A stretch of 27,054 nucleotides of DNA from a virus: positions 1-27,054 of IMG/VR virus record IMGVR_UViG_3300032323_003351. One strand, 5' to 3'. The notes beneath the pieces were generated by a model. The model saw only the letters and a program-made list of their open reading frames with translations. It was not told the DNA's origin and did not search any database. Below are positions 1-8,187 of the stretch, piece by piece (the stretch's first letter is position 1; the number at the start of each line of letters is the position of its first letter). A program made the translations under genes and the position numbers.

Positions 1-1
1 A

Positions 2-1642
2 ACTTGGAATCAAAAATCATTAACATTTGAGAATGGTTGTAGAATAAAAACATCAGCAAGGTCTAAGACACCAGCAATTGGTTTTACCATTGATGTACTT
101 TACTTAGATGAGTTTGCACACATTCCTTCAAATATTATTGAACCTTACTATACTGCAGCGTATCCAACAACAGCCGCTGTACAAAACTCAAAAATTATTA
201 TTACATCAACACCAAATGGTATGAACCTATTCCATAAGTTATTAACTGATGCAGAAAGACCAGAAGGTGATCCACTTAAAAATAACTATAAAGCTATGAG
301 GGTTTACTGGCATCAAGTACCAGGTAGATTTGTAACTTATGTAAGATTAAATCCACATAGATTATATGAAAATGGTGTAACTAAAGAACAAATACTTGAA
401 CAAGTAAGAGAAGTATTCCCAGAAGATGTAACAAAATCAAAAATGTATTGGAATGTTGACTTTCAAAAAGATATTATTGAAGTTTATAATAATGAGATGT
501 GTACTGATGAAGATGTTAAAAATCTTAACTTCATAAATAACAAAGGATTTGAAGTTCCTTTGAGATCAATTGGTGAGATGACAACTTGGAAAGAAGAAGC
601 AATAAAAGATATTGGTGGTGAGGATGCATTTAACCAAGAATATGGTTTAAGATTCATCAACTCAAGTAAATCATTATTAAATGAAGCAATTATTGATGAG
701 TTATTAAAAGGTAAGAAAAACTATAAGTTTGAAGAAATAGTAGAGTTTGAAAATAAATTAAAATTTAGCTATAGTGATTTAAAATGGATTGATGATGATG
801 AAATATTTAGTCCTATAAATAGAAATGAGTACAAGTTTATTCTTTCTGTGGATATTGCAGAAGGATTAGGACAAGATTACTCAATTATAAATATATTCAA
901 AATATCAGAAAAATCAAAAGAACTTATTGAAATACAAAGACCATCTTATAAGTCTATAATAGATTTTTTTAGACTTGAACAAGTAGGTATATTCAGAAGT
1001 AACTTTGTGTCAGTTAAACAACTAGCAGAGTTATTATATATGTTGGTATTTGAATATCTTAATTCAGAGAATGTTAAGATTGTATTAGAATTAAATAACT
1101 ATGGTAATACATTATTAGCAGAGATGCCACATGTTTTAGAAGGAAATAATAATTATGGTTCATCTGTATTCTTTAGATATAAACATAGAGCAGATGCAAC
1201 AGATGAAAAGGTTGGTCTTAAAGTTGGTGAGAATAAAAATTTATTAGTTAAGGACTATCAAGATTTAATGATGTCTAAAGGATTTACAATTACTAATGAA
1301 GATACTATTAGAGAAATAACAACATTTGTTAAACATACAACAACATCAGGTAATACAAGATATGCGGCAGATGTTGGACATGATGATACAGTTATGACTA
1401 TTGTAAATGCAACTTCTGCATTTCAAAAGAATGATTTTAGAGAAATGTGTCAAGAATATTTAGATTTAATATCCACTACAGAGTTTAGAAATTATGTAAA
1501 TGATTGTTTAAAAAATTTAGACTATGTTGAAAGTGTAGATTATGGTCAATTATTAAGAGTAAGAAAACAATTTTTGAACAGAAATAAAGGATACAATACA
1601 GATAGTGGTATTAACTGGTTTAATAGCAATAATCAATACTAA
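2..1642 (+). CDS. terL: Terminase large subunit, 5' end cut by window edge
   Basis: DNA-packaging motor: an ATPase that translocates DNA into the prohead and a nuclease that cuts the concatemer. The frame is open from base 2, so the ATG at 221 is internal and the gene begins upstream of the window; the Walker A region is missing. Visible ATPase motifs are Walker B (VLYLDEF, acidic pair at 107-112) and the coupling motif TSTPNG (about 206-223). The C-terminal RNase H-like nuclease shows three acidic positions: LSVDIAEG (about 843-866), VLELNNYG (about 1082-1105) and GHDDTV (about 1376-1393). The order and spacing match T4 gp17-type terminases. It ends just before a hairpin terminator and converges on clpS. 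Confidence 0.95.
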   Translation, partial: TWNQKSLTFENGCRIKTSARSKTPAIGFTIDVLYLDEFAHIPSNIIEPYYTAAYPTTAAVQNSKIIITSTPNGMNLFHKLLTDAERPEGDPLKNNYKAMRVYWHQVPGRFVTYVRLNPHRLYENGVTKEQILEQVREVFPEDVTKSKMYWNVDFQKDIIEVYNNEMCTDEDVKNLNFINNKGFEVPLRSIGEMTTWKEEAIKDIGGEDAFNQEYGLRFINSSKSLLNEAIIDELLKGKKNYKFEEIVEFENKLKFSYSDLKWIDDDEIFSPINRNEYKFILSVDIAEGLGQDYSIINIFKISEKSKELIEIQRPSYKSIIDFFRLEQVGIFRSNFVSVKQLAELLYMLVFEYLNSENVKIVLELNNYGNTLLAEMPHVLEGNNNYGSSVFFRYKHRADATDEKVGLKVGENKNLLVKDYQDLMMSKGFTITNEDTIREITTFVKHTTTSGNTRYAADVGHDDTVMTIVNATSAFQKNDFREMCQEYLDLISTTEFRNYVNDCLKNLDYVESVDYGQLLRVRKQFLNRNKGYNTDSGINWFNSNNQY

Positions 1643-1644
1643 AT

Positions 1645-1674
1645 AAAAAAGACATCTTATGATGTCTTTTTTTT
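1645..1674. terminator. Bidirectional hairpin terminator between terL and clpS
   Basis: An inverted repeat AGACATC-TTAT-GATGTCT is flanked by an A-tract on the left and a T-tract on the right, so it can terminate both convergent genes. It directly follows the terL stop and touches the clpS stop. Confidence 0.85.
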
Positions 1675-1958
1675 TATTCATTCACTTCCATAGTGACTGA
1701 GAGTCCTGCAGATTTTAGTTTATTTTTCATTTCTGAAATGGTTTCTAAATCACCATATTTAACATCACACTTACCATTGTTATGAACAATATGAGCACAT
1801 TGTGTTGCTTGGTCTGGTTCATGTTTACATACTTTAATTAAACATTCAATAACCCATTCAAATGAATTAAAATCATCATTATGAAGCATTAAACGATAAG
1901 GTTTAGATAGAACTGCATCTACCATTGTCTTTGATTGTTTCTTAGTAATTGTTGGCAT
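1674..1958 (-). CDS. clpS: ClpS-like ATP-dependent Clp protease adaptor
   Basis: ClpS binds substrates with bulky N-terminal residues (N-degrons) and delivers them to ClpA/ClpC-ClpP. The 94 residues cover the whole ClpS core: the LHNDDF signature at residues 25-30 (N27, D28 and D29 contact the N-degron alpha-amino group in the family), the helix WVIECLIKVCKHEP, and the VHNNGKC segment whose His59 matches the conserved substrate-pocket histidine. The helix and pocket wording resembles Bacteroidota ClpS more than the E. coli protein. The start at 1958 follows the upstream HAD gene with no room to spare, so the two are probably cotranscribed. A phage-encoded ClpS is unusual; a ClpP-like gene lies at 14075-14821 in the same window. 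It may redirect the host Clp machinery or feed the phage ClpP. Confidence 0.9.
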   Translation of the reverse strand: MPTITKKQSKTMVDAVLSKPYRLMLHNDDFNSFEWVIECLIKVCKHEPDQATQCAHIVHNNGKCDVKYGDLETISEMKNKLKSAGLSVTMEVNE

Positions 1959-1959
1959 A

Positions 1960-2481
1960 TTATTTATTTTTTATTTTTGTTGTTGTCATATTTACTACAT
2001 CAATTATAGTTACATCACAAGGCATTGTTTTAGCCCATTCTTTAAACTCAACTAAATGTTCTTCTCGATCGTCATACATGATAAATTCCTCTGGTTGTAA
2101 TTCACTAATAAATGTTTCAAATAGTTTTGTTTTGAAGTACAATGTATCACCAGGTCCTCTTTTACAGAAAACTCCATCAAATGATAAATTGTTCTTGTTT
2201 AAGATAGCTTCTACTTGTGGTCTTAATCTTTCAATTCTACCAGTTGCTAAAATAACAAAGTTATCAGAATCTGAAACAGCTTTAAGATATTCATTATATA
2301 CAGGTCTATTTAATGGTGTATCAAAAATTGTGGTATCTAAAGTTTCTGGCTTTGACCACCAACCTTTATGTGGATAATCATATCCTGTTTTTTCTTTCCA
2401 TATAACTTTACCTTCATCTTCCAAAGCAGTGTGGAAAAGGGTTGCATCAAAGTCAAAACATATCAGTTTCTTATATTTCAT
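1960..2481 (-). CDS. HAD-family phosphatase, SAK (RNA-repair) type 1 like
   Basis: A 173-residue HAD-superfamily hydrolase. Motif I is FDFDATLF (residues 9-16; nucleophile Asp10 and acid/base Asp12), motif II is ILATGR (Thr near residue 80), and the acidic motif IV is MYDDREEH near the C-terminus. The GWW and WKEK segments between motifs I and II resemble the HAD domains found in 'Swiss army knife' RNA-repair proteins; that subfamily call is from memory and less certain than the HAD call. Those relatives are thought to act as phosphatases at RNA ends, but a nucleotide or protein phosphatase role is possible. It is the first gene of a two-gene minus-strand unit with clpS, ending one base before the clpS start. 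A second HAD gene of SAK type lies at 24101. Confidence 0.75.
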   Translation of the reverse strand: MKYKKLICFDFDATLFHTALEDEGKVIWKEKTGYDYPHKGWWSKPETLDTTIFDTPLNRPVYNEYLKAVSDSDNFVILATGRIERLRPQVEAILNKNNLSFDGVFCKRGPGDTLYFKTKLFETFISELQPEEFIMYDDREEHLVEFKEWAKTMPCDVTIIDVVNMTTTKIKNK

Positions 2482-2539
2482 ATTATTATTTATTTTTATA
2501 CAAATATATATATAATTTTTTAATATATAACTAAAAATT

Positions 2540-3160
2540 ATGAAAATTATGAAACTTGATTTTACAAAAATTTTAATTTTATTTTTATTAGTATCAACTA
2601 TTGGGTTTGGTCTTACTTGGTATTTTGGTGGCTTTGATGCATCAAAAGAAAGAGTTAAACAACTTGAAGAAGATTATAAAAAGTTAGAAAAAGAGAAAGA
2701 AGCAGCAGAAGCAAAAATTGCAGCTTGGAAAGAGATATTTGATAAGAAAGATAAACAAGATAAAAAAATGACACAGGAAGTAATCAATGCAAAAACTGAT
2801 GCCAATGTTGCAAAAATTAATGCAGAAAGAGCAAAATCTGAATTATCTAAACTTCAAAGTGGTATGTCACAAACTAGAAAAGAAATTGAAGAAATGAAAA
2901 ATAATCCAAAAGTTTTAACTGATGATGAACTTTTAGAAGAATTAATAAAAAATACATCTTCAATAGAAACTAAAAAAGTAAGTAAATTACCTGAAATAAA
3001 AGATAATACAGAAATTAAACATAAAGTTTTAGCAAATGAGACATTATATTCTTTGTCTAAGTTATATAATGTGAGTGTTTCTGAAATAATGGAACAAAAT
3101 AAATTTTTAACAAAGAAAGGTTTACAACCTGGACAAACCCTAACAATTAAAACTAATTAG
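2540..3160 (+). CDS. Membrane-anchored coiled-coil protein with C-terminal LysM domain
   Basis: 206 residues. An N-terminal hydrophobic segment (about residues 9-30) is followed by a highly charged Lys/Glu-rich stretch (about 36-120) that reads as a long coiled coil. A LysM domain closes the protein (about 160-206; the ETLYSLSKLYNVSVSEIM core and the final LQPGQTLTI are diagnostic). LysM binds GlcNAc-containing peptidoglycan, so the protein would span from inner membrane to cell wall. No catalytic domain is visible. The next gene starts 22 bases later and encodes a second membrane coiled-coil protein, so the pair may form one envelope complex. Lysis (spanin-like) or envelope remodelling is possible but unproven. 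An alternative start is Met4. Confidence 0.8.
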   Translation: MKIMKLDFTKILILFLLVSTIGFGLTWYFGGFDASKERVKQLEEDYKKLEKEKEAAEAKIAAWKEIFDKKDKQDKKMTQEVINAKTDANVAKINAERAKSELSKLQSGMSQTRKEIEEMKNNPKVLTDDELLEELIKNTSSIETKKVSKLPEIKDNTEIKHKVLANETLYSLSKLYNVSVSEIMEQNKFLTKKGLQPGQTLTIKTN

Positions 3161-3182
3161 TCTAAAAAATAATAATAATGAA

Positions 3183-3698
3183 ATGAAAAAACTATTTACA
3201 ATACTAATGACATTGATATTTACAACAACAATGTTTTCTCAAGTTACACCAGAAATTAAATATCCAAGATTTGAAAAAGACTCATTAGGACAAAAAGTTG
3301 TAATAATGACTATACCACAAGCCTTGAAACTTAATAATAATTCAAATATATTGGGAAAATTTGAATTATTACAAGCAGAAATGCAAGATTATGAAAATAT
3401 TTGTTTAAAAGTAATTAATGAAAAAGATGAGGTAATTGCAAAGTTAGATGTTGTTATTACTAAACAAGATGGTCAATTACTTGTCAAGGATGAGAAAATA
3501 AAAGCTCTACAAGGAGAAATAATTGAATGGATGCAAAAAAGTCAAATTCTACAGACAGAAGTTGCAAACAGACAAAAAGTAATTGATGAGAAAAATAGTC
3601 AATTATCAAGACTAAAAACAAAGATGGTTGTAGGTGGAATAGGTGGATCTGTAGTAATAGTAGGATTAGTACTGGCAGTATTTGGTATTATTCAATAA
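3183..3698 (+). CDS. Exported coiled-coil protein with C-terminal membrane segment
   Basis: 171 residues. It starts with a classic signal peptide (charged MKK, hydrophobic core, likely cleavage after TTTMFSQ near residue 20). The middle is a globular piece followed by an extended coiled coil (about 60-145), and it ends in a hydrophobic, glycine-rich transmembrane segment (about 149-170, GGIGGSVVIVGLVL). After export it would be held in the inner membrane by its C-terminus with the coiled coil in the periplasm. It follows the LysM protein by 22 bases and is probably translated from the same mRNA. I do not recognise the family; a periplasm-spanning partner in lysis is one inference. Confidence 0.75.
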   Translation: MKKLFTILMTLIFTTTMFSQVTPEIKYPRFEKDSLGQKVVIMTIPQALKLNNNSNILGKFELLQAEMQDYENICLKVINEKDEVIAKLDVVITKQDGQLLVKDEKIKALQGEIIEWMQKSQILQTEVANRQKVIDEKNSQLSRLKTKMVVGGIGGSVVIVGLVLAVFGIIQ

Positions 3699-3765
3699 TT
3701 TATAAAAAGTACAAAAAATGAGTTTTTATACTTAATATATAATCATATAAAAAATAATAATTAAC

Positions 3766-4329
3766 ATGAAACACGTTAAAGCATTTGAAAAATTTCGTAT
3801 TCAAAAAAATAGAGAAGACATTATCAAAGAAGCTGTTTACCAAGTAAACGACATATATAATGTACAAATAACTGTTCCAATTACTCAAGCTATCATAAAT
3901 AAATATGTACAGAAAGTAAAAGAAACTACAGGTAAAAACTTACGTCAATTCTTTGGTGATGTTCAACTTGCCGAAGAAATAACTAAATGGGTTATGACTA
4001 ACGGTTTAGATGTTGAGAAAATACCAGGTGGTGCTATCTTAGGTGGTCAAACACAAGCTCAAGGACAAGCTCAAGCAGCACCTCAAGCTCAAACACAGGA
4101 AACAACTCAGGCTCAACCAGAATCTCAGGCTCAACCAGAATCTCAGGCTCCTGTAGAAGGTCAAACTCAAGCACCAGTTCAAGGTGAAGCTCAAGCACCT
4201 GCACAAGCTCAACCAACAGAAGGTGAATTTACAGAACCACAAGCTCAAGCACCTGCACAAGGACAAGCTCAAGCACCAGTTCAAGGTGAAGAGGAAGAAG
4301 AGGAAGAAGAGGAAGAATTACCAATTTAA
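3766..4329 (+). CDS. Unknown protein: short N-terminal domain, Gln/Ala/Pro repeats, polyglutamate tail
   Basis: 187 residues in three parts. Residues 1-90 look folded and helical and begin MKHVKAFEKF, an N-terminal pattern shared with four other proteins in the window and reminiscent of the T4 capsid-targeting segment. Residues 90-175 are a low-complexity run of Gln-Ala-Gln-Ala-Pro units built from duplicated DNA (4108-4149 and 4166-4291). The last dozen residues are almost all Glu. The repeat region should be disordered and strongly acidic at its end, as in some prohead core or internal proteins, but no family is recognised. The repeats give long open frames on the opposite strand; these are artefacts. 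It ends before a strong terminator. Confidence 0.8.
   Translation: MKHVKAFEKFRIQKNREDIIKEAVYQVNDIYNVQITVPITQAIINKYVQKVKETTGKNLRQFFGDVQLAEEITKWVMTNGLDVEKIPGGAILGGQTQAQGQAQAAPQAQTQETTQAQPESQAQPESQAPVEGQTQAPVQGEAQAPAQAQPTEGEFTEPQAQAPAQGQAQAPVQGEEEEEEEEEELPI
4108..4149 (+). repeat. Tandem 18-bp repeat inside the Q/A/P-rich gene
   Basis: The 18-base unit at 4108-4125 is repeated perfectly at 4126-4143, with a third partial copy (CAGGCT) at 4144-4149. The unit is in frame and encodes QAQPES, consistent with expansion by slippage. Confidence 0.9.
4166..4291 (+). repeat. Dispersed in-frame direct repeats in the Q/A/P-rich gene
   Basis: A 24-base block at 4166-4189 recurs identically at 4268-4291 (offset 102 bases, 34 codons). 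A 21-base block at 4187-4207 recurs at 4241-4261 (offset 54 bases, 18 codons). Both offsets keep the frame and both blocks encode Ala/Gln/Pro units. Confidence 0.85.
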
Positions 4330-4336
4330 TCTAATA

Positions 4337-4366
4337 AAAAAAACCACTCATTTGAGTGGTTTTTTT
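4337..4366. terminator. Bidirectional hairpin terminator
   Basis: A 13-bp stem (seven A, then ACCACTC-type core) closes on an ATTT loop with the matching GAGTGGT and T-tract. It lies between two convergent genes, with A- and T-tracts on both sides. Confidence 0.9.
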
Positions 4367-4368
4367 AT

Positions 4369-4980
4369 TTAGTTACTATTATACTTATCTAGAAATTCTT
4401 TTTCATCAGGAGTTAGATTATCAATACCAACTTCACTAATTCTATCCAAAATATAATCAATATCAAAATCTATTTCATCTTCATTCATTTTATCAATATC
4501 ATATACTTCCATAGGTGCATACATTCCCTTTTTCATATCTTCTACTCTGATATTGAATTTTTTTTCAAATTCCTCTCTTGAAAATATTAAACCCATCATA
4601 TTAACAGTATCAACTATTTTAGTTTTATGATAAATATCAATAGCAGTTATTATTTCATCTAATAAATCTGGTTTAACCAAATTAGATGTATAAATACAAT
4701 TATCATTCTTAAAAATGGCAATATCTTTCTTATCCATCATATACATGACATTTACCTTTCCTTCTCCATCAAGTAATGTCTCAAGTGATATAGTGTTATT
4801 AATACGACTTATAAAAATTGTTTTGTCACCATGAACATTGTTTAATAGATTTGAATAAACATCATTTACTTTTTTAGTACTTTCATCATCAGCCATTTTC
4901 TCCAAAACTTTTCTAACAAAGCCTGAAAAAACATAACCTAAGCAAAATGCACCTATTAATCCCAATATACTATAACCCAT
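4369..4980 (-). CDS. Membrane-anchored unknown protein
   Basis: 203 residues. A single hydrophobic segment at the N-terminus (about residues 3-24, glycine-rich) is followed by a soluble alpha/beta domain ending in an acidic tail (DEIDFDIDYILD near 165-180). No catalytic motif is seen and I do not recognise the family. Its start overlaps the end of the nucleotidyltransferase gene by 11 bases, so the two are translationally coupled in one minus-strand unit. It ends at the shared terminator at 4337-4366. Confidence 0.75.
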   Translation of the reverse strand: MGYSILGLIGAFCLGYVFSGFVRKVLEKMADDESTKKVNDVYSNLLNNVHGDKTIFISRINNTISLETLLDGEGKVNVMYMMDKKDIAIFKNDNCIYTSNLVKPDLLDEIITAIDIYHKTKIVDTVNMMGLIFSREEFEKKFNIRVEDMKKGMYAPMEVYDIDKMNEDEIDFDIDYILDRISEVGIDNLTPDEKEFLDKYNSN

Positions 4981-6085
4981 AAATAGTTCTTCTTATTTTT
5001 ACTAATAAAGTATTTATTAAATTTTGATCTACACTATCTGGTAAATTTGAATCTTTAAACAATTGGTCAATCACTTTTATTTCAGACTCAACATAATCAA
5101 TCAATGTTTGTAAATCTACTTCACCTCTTCTGATTGCAAGAAGTTCTTGAGCATTATCTCTTTTAACAAGAATACCTTTACCCTCTGCAATTTCTCTTGC
5201 CATATCAACTAATCTACGACAATGCATCATATTTTTACCATCAATTTGTTGACCATGTGATGTAACATCAACCCATCTTTGAAGATTTCTCTTTTCTAAC
5301 CACTCTTGATACTCTCTATAATCTTTACAATGTTCAGAGTAACCATCTTTGTTATAAACAATGTTACACAATGAAGATTCACCTTTTGGAATTGAAGATA
5401 ATCTTAACTGATTTGATATACCATAGTTAGGTGTAGTCAAATCTTCATCACCAACTTTAACAAGACCTTTGTAAAATCCTGGTGTATCATTATAATATAC
5501 AGCATAGACATCTTTAGCATGTGGAACATTTGTTAATCCAAAATGTCTAACATCATACCCAGAACCATATTTTGAATTTTTAAAAGGAATTGTTTTTTCA
5601 CCTTCAATAACATAACAGAAATCAAGTAAATCTTTTCTTGTTACTTTATCTTTCTCCCAGTTTTGTTTTTTGTTTTGACCCTTAGCTTTACCAATTTGTT
5701 GTCTTGCATATCCACCAAATGAATTTGCACATTTTTTTGATAGGAAAATATCTCTATCATTTAATATCATATCAAAAACTGGGTGTTTATATAAAATACA
5801 ATCCTCTGGTGTATTAAGTAATTCTAAAACAGTAGGGTTATTACTACCCAATAATTCTAAAAATCTTCTTACCTCATAGATAACTGTATCATTTTTATCA
5901 TCATTTATCTGTTCTTTATATTTAAACCCAAATATATCATCTGCAGATTGGATGAAAACACCAGCAAAGTCTGTATCTGATGTTTCTATATTAGTACCAT
6001 AAGCATGAGAACCTCGTATAACAAGATACAAAGGTTGTGCACCTGGTGACTTTTCTTCTATTAATCTTAATAATTCTTCTTTCAT
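4970..6085 (-). CDS. RlaP-like nucleotidyltransferase (DNA polymerase beta superfamily)
   Basis: About 371 residues. The nucleotidyltransferase signature is clear: RGSHAYGT (Gly25, Ser26) followed by SDTDFAGV, with Asp37 and Asp39 as metal ligands. Overall length and the GSHAYG...SDxDxxGV wording match the predicted nucleotidyltransferases named RlaP (RNA-ligase-associated), known from phages including T4-like ones. The reaction and substrate are not established; an RNA end is a reasonable guess given the RNA ligase at 22903. I chose the ATG at 6085 rather than the one at 6115: the first ten residues of the longer form look unlike protein, MKEELL starts the family domain, and a -7 promoter box (6102-6109) lies between the two ATGs. 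Confidence 0.82.
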   Translation of the reverse strand: MKEELLRLIEEKSPGAQPLYLVIRGSHAYGTNIETSDTDFAGVFIQSADDIFGFKYKEQINDDKNDTVIYEVRRFLELLGSNNPTVLELLNTPEDCILYKHPVFDMILNDRDIFLSKKCANSFGGYARQQIGKAKGQNKKQNWEKDKVTRKDLLDFCYVIEGEKTIPFKNSKYGSGYDVRHFGLTNVPHAKDVYAVYYNDTPGFYKGLVKVGDEDLTTPNYGISNQLRLSSIPKGESSLCNIVYNKDGYSEHCKDYREYQEWLEKRNLQRWVDVTSHGQQIDGKNMMHCRRLVDMAREIAEGKGILVKRDNAQELLAIRRGEVDLQTLIDYVESEIKVIDQLFKDSNLPDSVDQNLINTLLVKIRRTIYGL

Positions 6086-6101
6086 ATCAGTATAATTTAT
6101 A

Positions 6102-6109
6102 CAAAAGTA
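6102..6109 (-). promoter_or_regulatory. Putative Bacteroidota -7 box (TACTTTTG)
   Basis: On the minus strand the sequence matches TAnnTTTG, 17 bases before the chosen nucleotidyltransferase start. No good TTTG -33 element is seen at the usual spacing, so support is modest. Confidence 0.4.
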
Positions 6110-6133
6110 ATACAAAAGTTTAATATAATCTAA

Positions 6134-7477
6134 TTATTTGAATTTCTTTTTTAATTCACTCAAATCTAATAGATACATATCTTTAGGATCTGTCTCTTCT
6201 AAAGTCTTTATTTCAACCTTTTTATCTGTAAAGTCCTTTTTCATCTTTTCAAATAGTTCTTTTGTTAAAGAGTAGATAGGCATTCTTAATAAGTAATCAA
6301 ATGAATCATCTATCTTTTCTAAACTCAATTCTTCAATACCAACAATAATCTCATCTTTTGAAACATTATTAATTTTAAGTTTCTCATCAAGTATTGCCTT
6401 AATGAATCTTCCTCTATTACTTAATATTTTTAATTCTCTATTTAACTTATCTAATTGAAAATCTTTTCTTTTATAATAATATGTTAATCTGAAATTGACA
6501 AAGTATTCTATAATCTCTTCTGATGTTTCAAATATTTTTAATTTACCAAACTCATCAAGTGTTGAAAATATTTCAGTAGATGATTCTTCTAGTTTAAGTA
6601 ACTTAATTATTTTCTCATCATCTAACTTCTCTAAAACTGACCTATTAAACTTAATTGTATAATCAATATTATCTTTACAATTATCATCATAAGATACAAT
6701 ATCTTTACTATCACATAATTTATCTAATAACTCTTCATACTTTTCATAAGTCATTGATGGAGGTAATTCCAATATCTTAATAGTTGTAGTATTTGTCTTT
6801 TGAAATCTACCTCTTATTATCCATCTTTTACTATTCTCTTTGTCTTGTATGAACTCACCAGTAAACTCATTTAGAGAGGGTTTAATGACACCTGAACTCT
6901 TTCCCATTAAAACTCTACCACAACCATCAATTATACTCTTAATCTCTCTATTTAATACATTAGAAGCAAAACCTACTGCAATACCACTTGAACCATTTAA
7001 TAATACAGTTGGAATAATTGGTAAAAAGTATCTTGGTTCAATTGATTCTCCTTCTTCTTCTTTATAATCTAATAAATCAAAGTCTTTGTAAATAAGTCTA
7101 AAGTTATTACTTAGTTTAGTACCAATATATCTTGCTGCACCAGGTTGTGGAGAACGTAATGAACCAAATTGTCCATCTTCTTCTAATAAAGCTGCATTGT
7201 TTTTGAATTTTTGTGCCATTGTTACAATAGCATTTTCTAATGAAGTATTACCATGGTGATAGAAAGCATCAGATGCAACTTTACCTGCCAACTGGAATAC
7301 TTTTAAGTTTTTCTCACTTCCTGTTTTCCATATTTGGTTGGAAATGTGTATAATTTTTCTTTGTGTTGGTTTGAAACCATCAACCACAGAAGGGATTGCT
7401 CTTCCTTCAATTGAATACATTGCAAACTCTTTATACTCTTCTGATAGGAATTCTGAAATTGTTTTTTCTGTTATCAT
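6134..7477 (-). CDS. 52: Type II DNA topoisomerase A subunit (T4 gp52-like)
   Basis: 447 residues, the size of T4 gp52 and much shorter than cellular GyrA/ParC because the C-terminal DNA-wrapping domain is absent. It is the DNA breakage-reunion subunit; the ATPase would be a separate gene, not in this window. Diagnostic segments are RAIPSVVDGFKPTQRKI near residues 26-42, the HHGNTSL segment near 74-80, the QFGSLRSPQPGAARY run ending in the catalytic Tyr117, and NGSSGIAVGFASN near 160-175. The C-terminal half is the helical coiled-coil gate. In T4 the enzyme supports replication initiation and relieves supercoils. The nucleotidyltransferase gene follows downstream on the same strand after about 50 bases. 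Confidence 0.93.
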   Translation of the reverse strand: MITEKTISEFLSEEYKEFAMYSIEGRAIPSVVDGFKPTQRKIIHISNQIWKTGSEKNLKVFQLAGKVASDAFYHHGNTSLENAIVTMAQKFKNNAALLEEDGQFGSLRSPQPGAARYIGTKLSNNFRLIYKDFDLLDYKEEEGESIEPRYFLPIIPTVLLNGSSGIAVGFASNVLNREIKSIIDGCGRVLMGKSSGVIKPSLNEFTGEFIQDKENSKRWIIRGRFQKTNTTTIKILELPPSMTYEKYEELLDKLCDSKDIVSYDDNCKDNIDYTIKFNRSVLEKLDDEKIIKLLKLEESSTEIFSTLDEFGKLKIFETSEEIIEYFVNFRLTYYYKRKDFQLDKLNRELKILSNRGRFIKAILDEKLKINNVSKDEIIVGIEELSLEKIDDSFDYLLRMPIYSLTKELFEKMKKDFTDKKVEIKTLEETDPKDMYLLDLSELKKKFK

Positions 7478-7518
7478 AATTTTATATATAGTAAAAATTA
7501 ATCTTTGTTTTTTTACAC

Positions 7519-8187
7519 ATGAATATTAAAAAATATAATGAGTTTCTAATATTAGAAAAGTATGACCAAAATATAAGAGCTAAACTTATTGAATTGGGTG
7601 TTACTGATAAAGCAGAATTAGAAATACAAGTTAAACTTTCTAAAGAAGGACATTTAGGTGCTTATTTACACTCTAAAGGTGAAAATTTTACATTTGGTAT
7701 TCTTAGAGCAATATTCTTAGATGCAATTCAAGCCAAAAAGAAAACCAAACTTAAAAAAGGAATACTTAGTACATTACCAACAATAATCCCATTAGCAATG
7801 GCACCATTCTTTCCAATACTTGCTATAGTAGGAACAATATTTGGATCATCAAGATTAGCACATAGAATATTTGATACAATATTTGAATACTTAAATCCAC
7901 AATCTAAATATACTGACTTCTTAAAGAAAACTATTGATACTTATATGATGTTACCAGAAGGTGAAGTTCCACTAAAGGATAGATTCTCAAGAGCATTTGT
8001 AGTATCTGATAGATTAATTGAAGCACTTAAACCAGAAGTGGTTGATGCATTCACTACATTCATAAGTGAAAAGATGAGTCAAGAAGATGAAAATACTGTA
8101 GTTCCTGACCACTACATTGAAAATGAATTAAAAACTTATATTAATGATAAGTTTGATGTAAATCCTGAAATACCTTTAAGAAAGTAA
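7519..8187 (+). CDS. Unknown protein with central hydrophobic segment and CTS-like N-terminus
   Basis: 222 residues. It begins MNIKKYNEFLILEKYD, which fits the lysine/aromatic/EF pattern shared with other proteins here; ILE|K in it would suit a T4-type prohead protease site (I/L-x-E). A hydrophobic stretch of about 35 residues (about 83-118: prolines and isoleucines, then IVGTIFG) could be one or two membrane passes. The C-terminal half is helical and charged. No family is recognised. It is divergent from gp52 (41 bases between starts), and its 3' end overlaps the convergent gene at 8176 by 12 bases. Confidence 0.75.
   Translation: MNIKKYNEFLILEKYDQNIRAKLIELGVTDKAELEIQVKLSKEGHLGAYLHSKGENFTFGILRAIFLDAIQAKKKTKLKKGILSTLPTIIPLAMAPFFPILAIVGTIFGSSRLAHRIFDTIFEYLNPQSKYTDFLKKTIDTYMMLPEGEVPLKDRFSRAFVVSDRLIEALKPEVVDAFTTFISEKMSQEDENTVVPDHYIENELKTYINDKFDVNPEIPLRK

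Noticed and set aside
221-223. ATG at 221 as the terminase start
   Set aside because: The same frame is open from base 2 and contains Walker B and the coupling motif, so the gene starts before the window.
1949-2377. Plus-strand open frame opposite the HAD gene
   Set aside because: It is antisense to a clear HAD domain with intact motifs and shows no protein-like pattern itself.
4040-4300. CRISPR-like or satellite repeat array, with long open frames on the opposite strand
   Set aside because: The repeats are in-frame codons of a Q/A/P-rich protein without spacers of regular length; the opposite-strand frames are low-complexity by-products.
6086-6115. Ten-residue N-terminal extension of the RlaP-like protein
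   Set aside because: It is unlike the family start and would lie across the putative -7 box; the ATG at 6085 is preferred.
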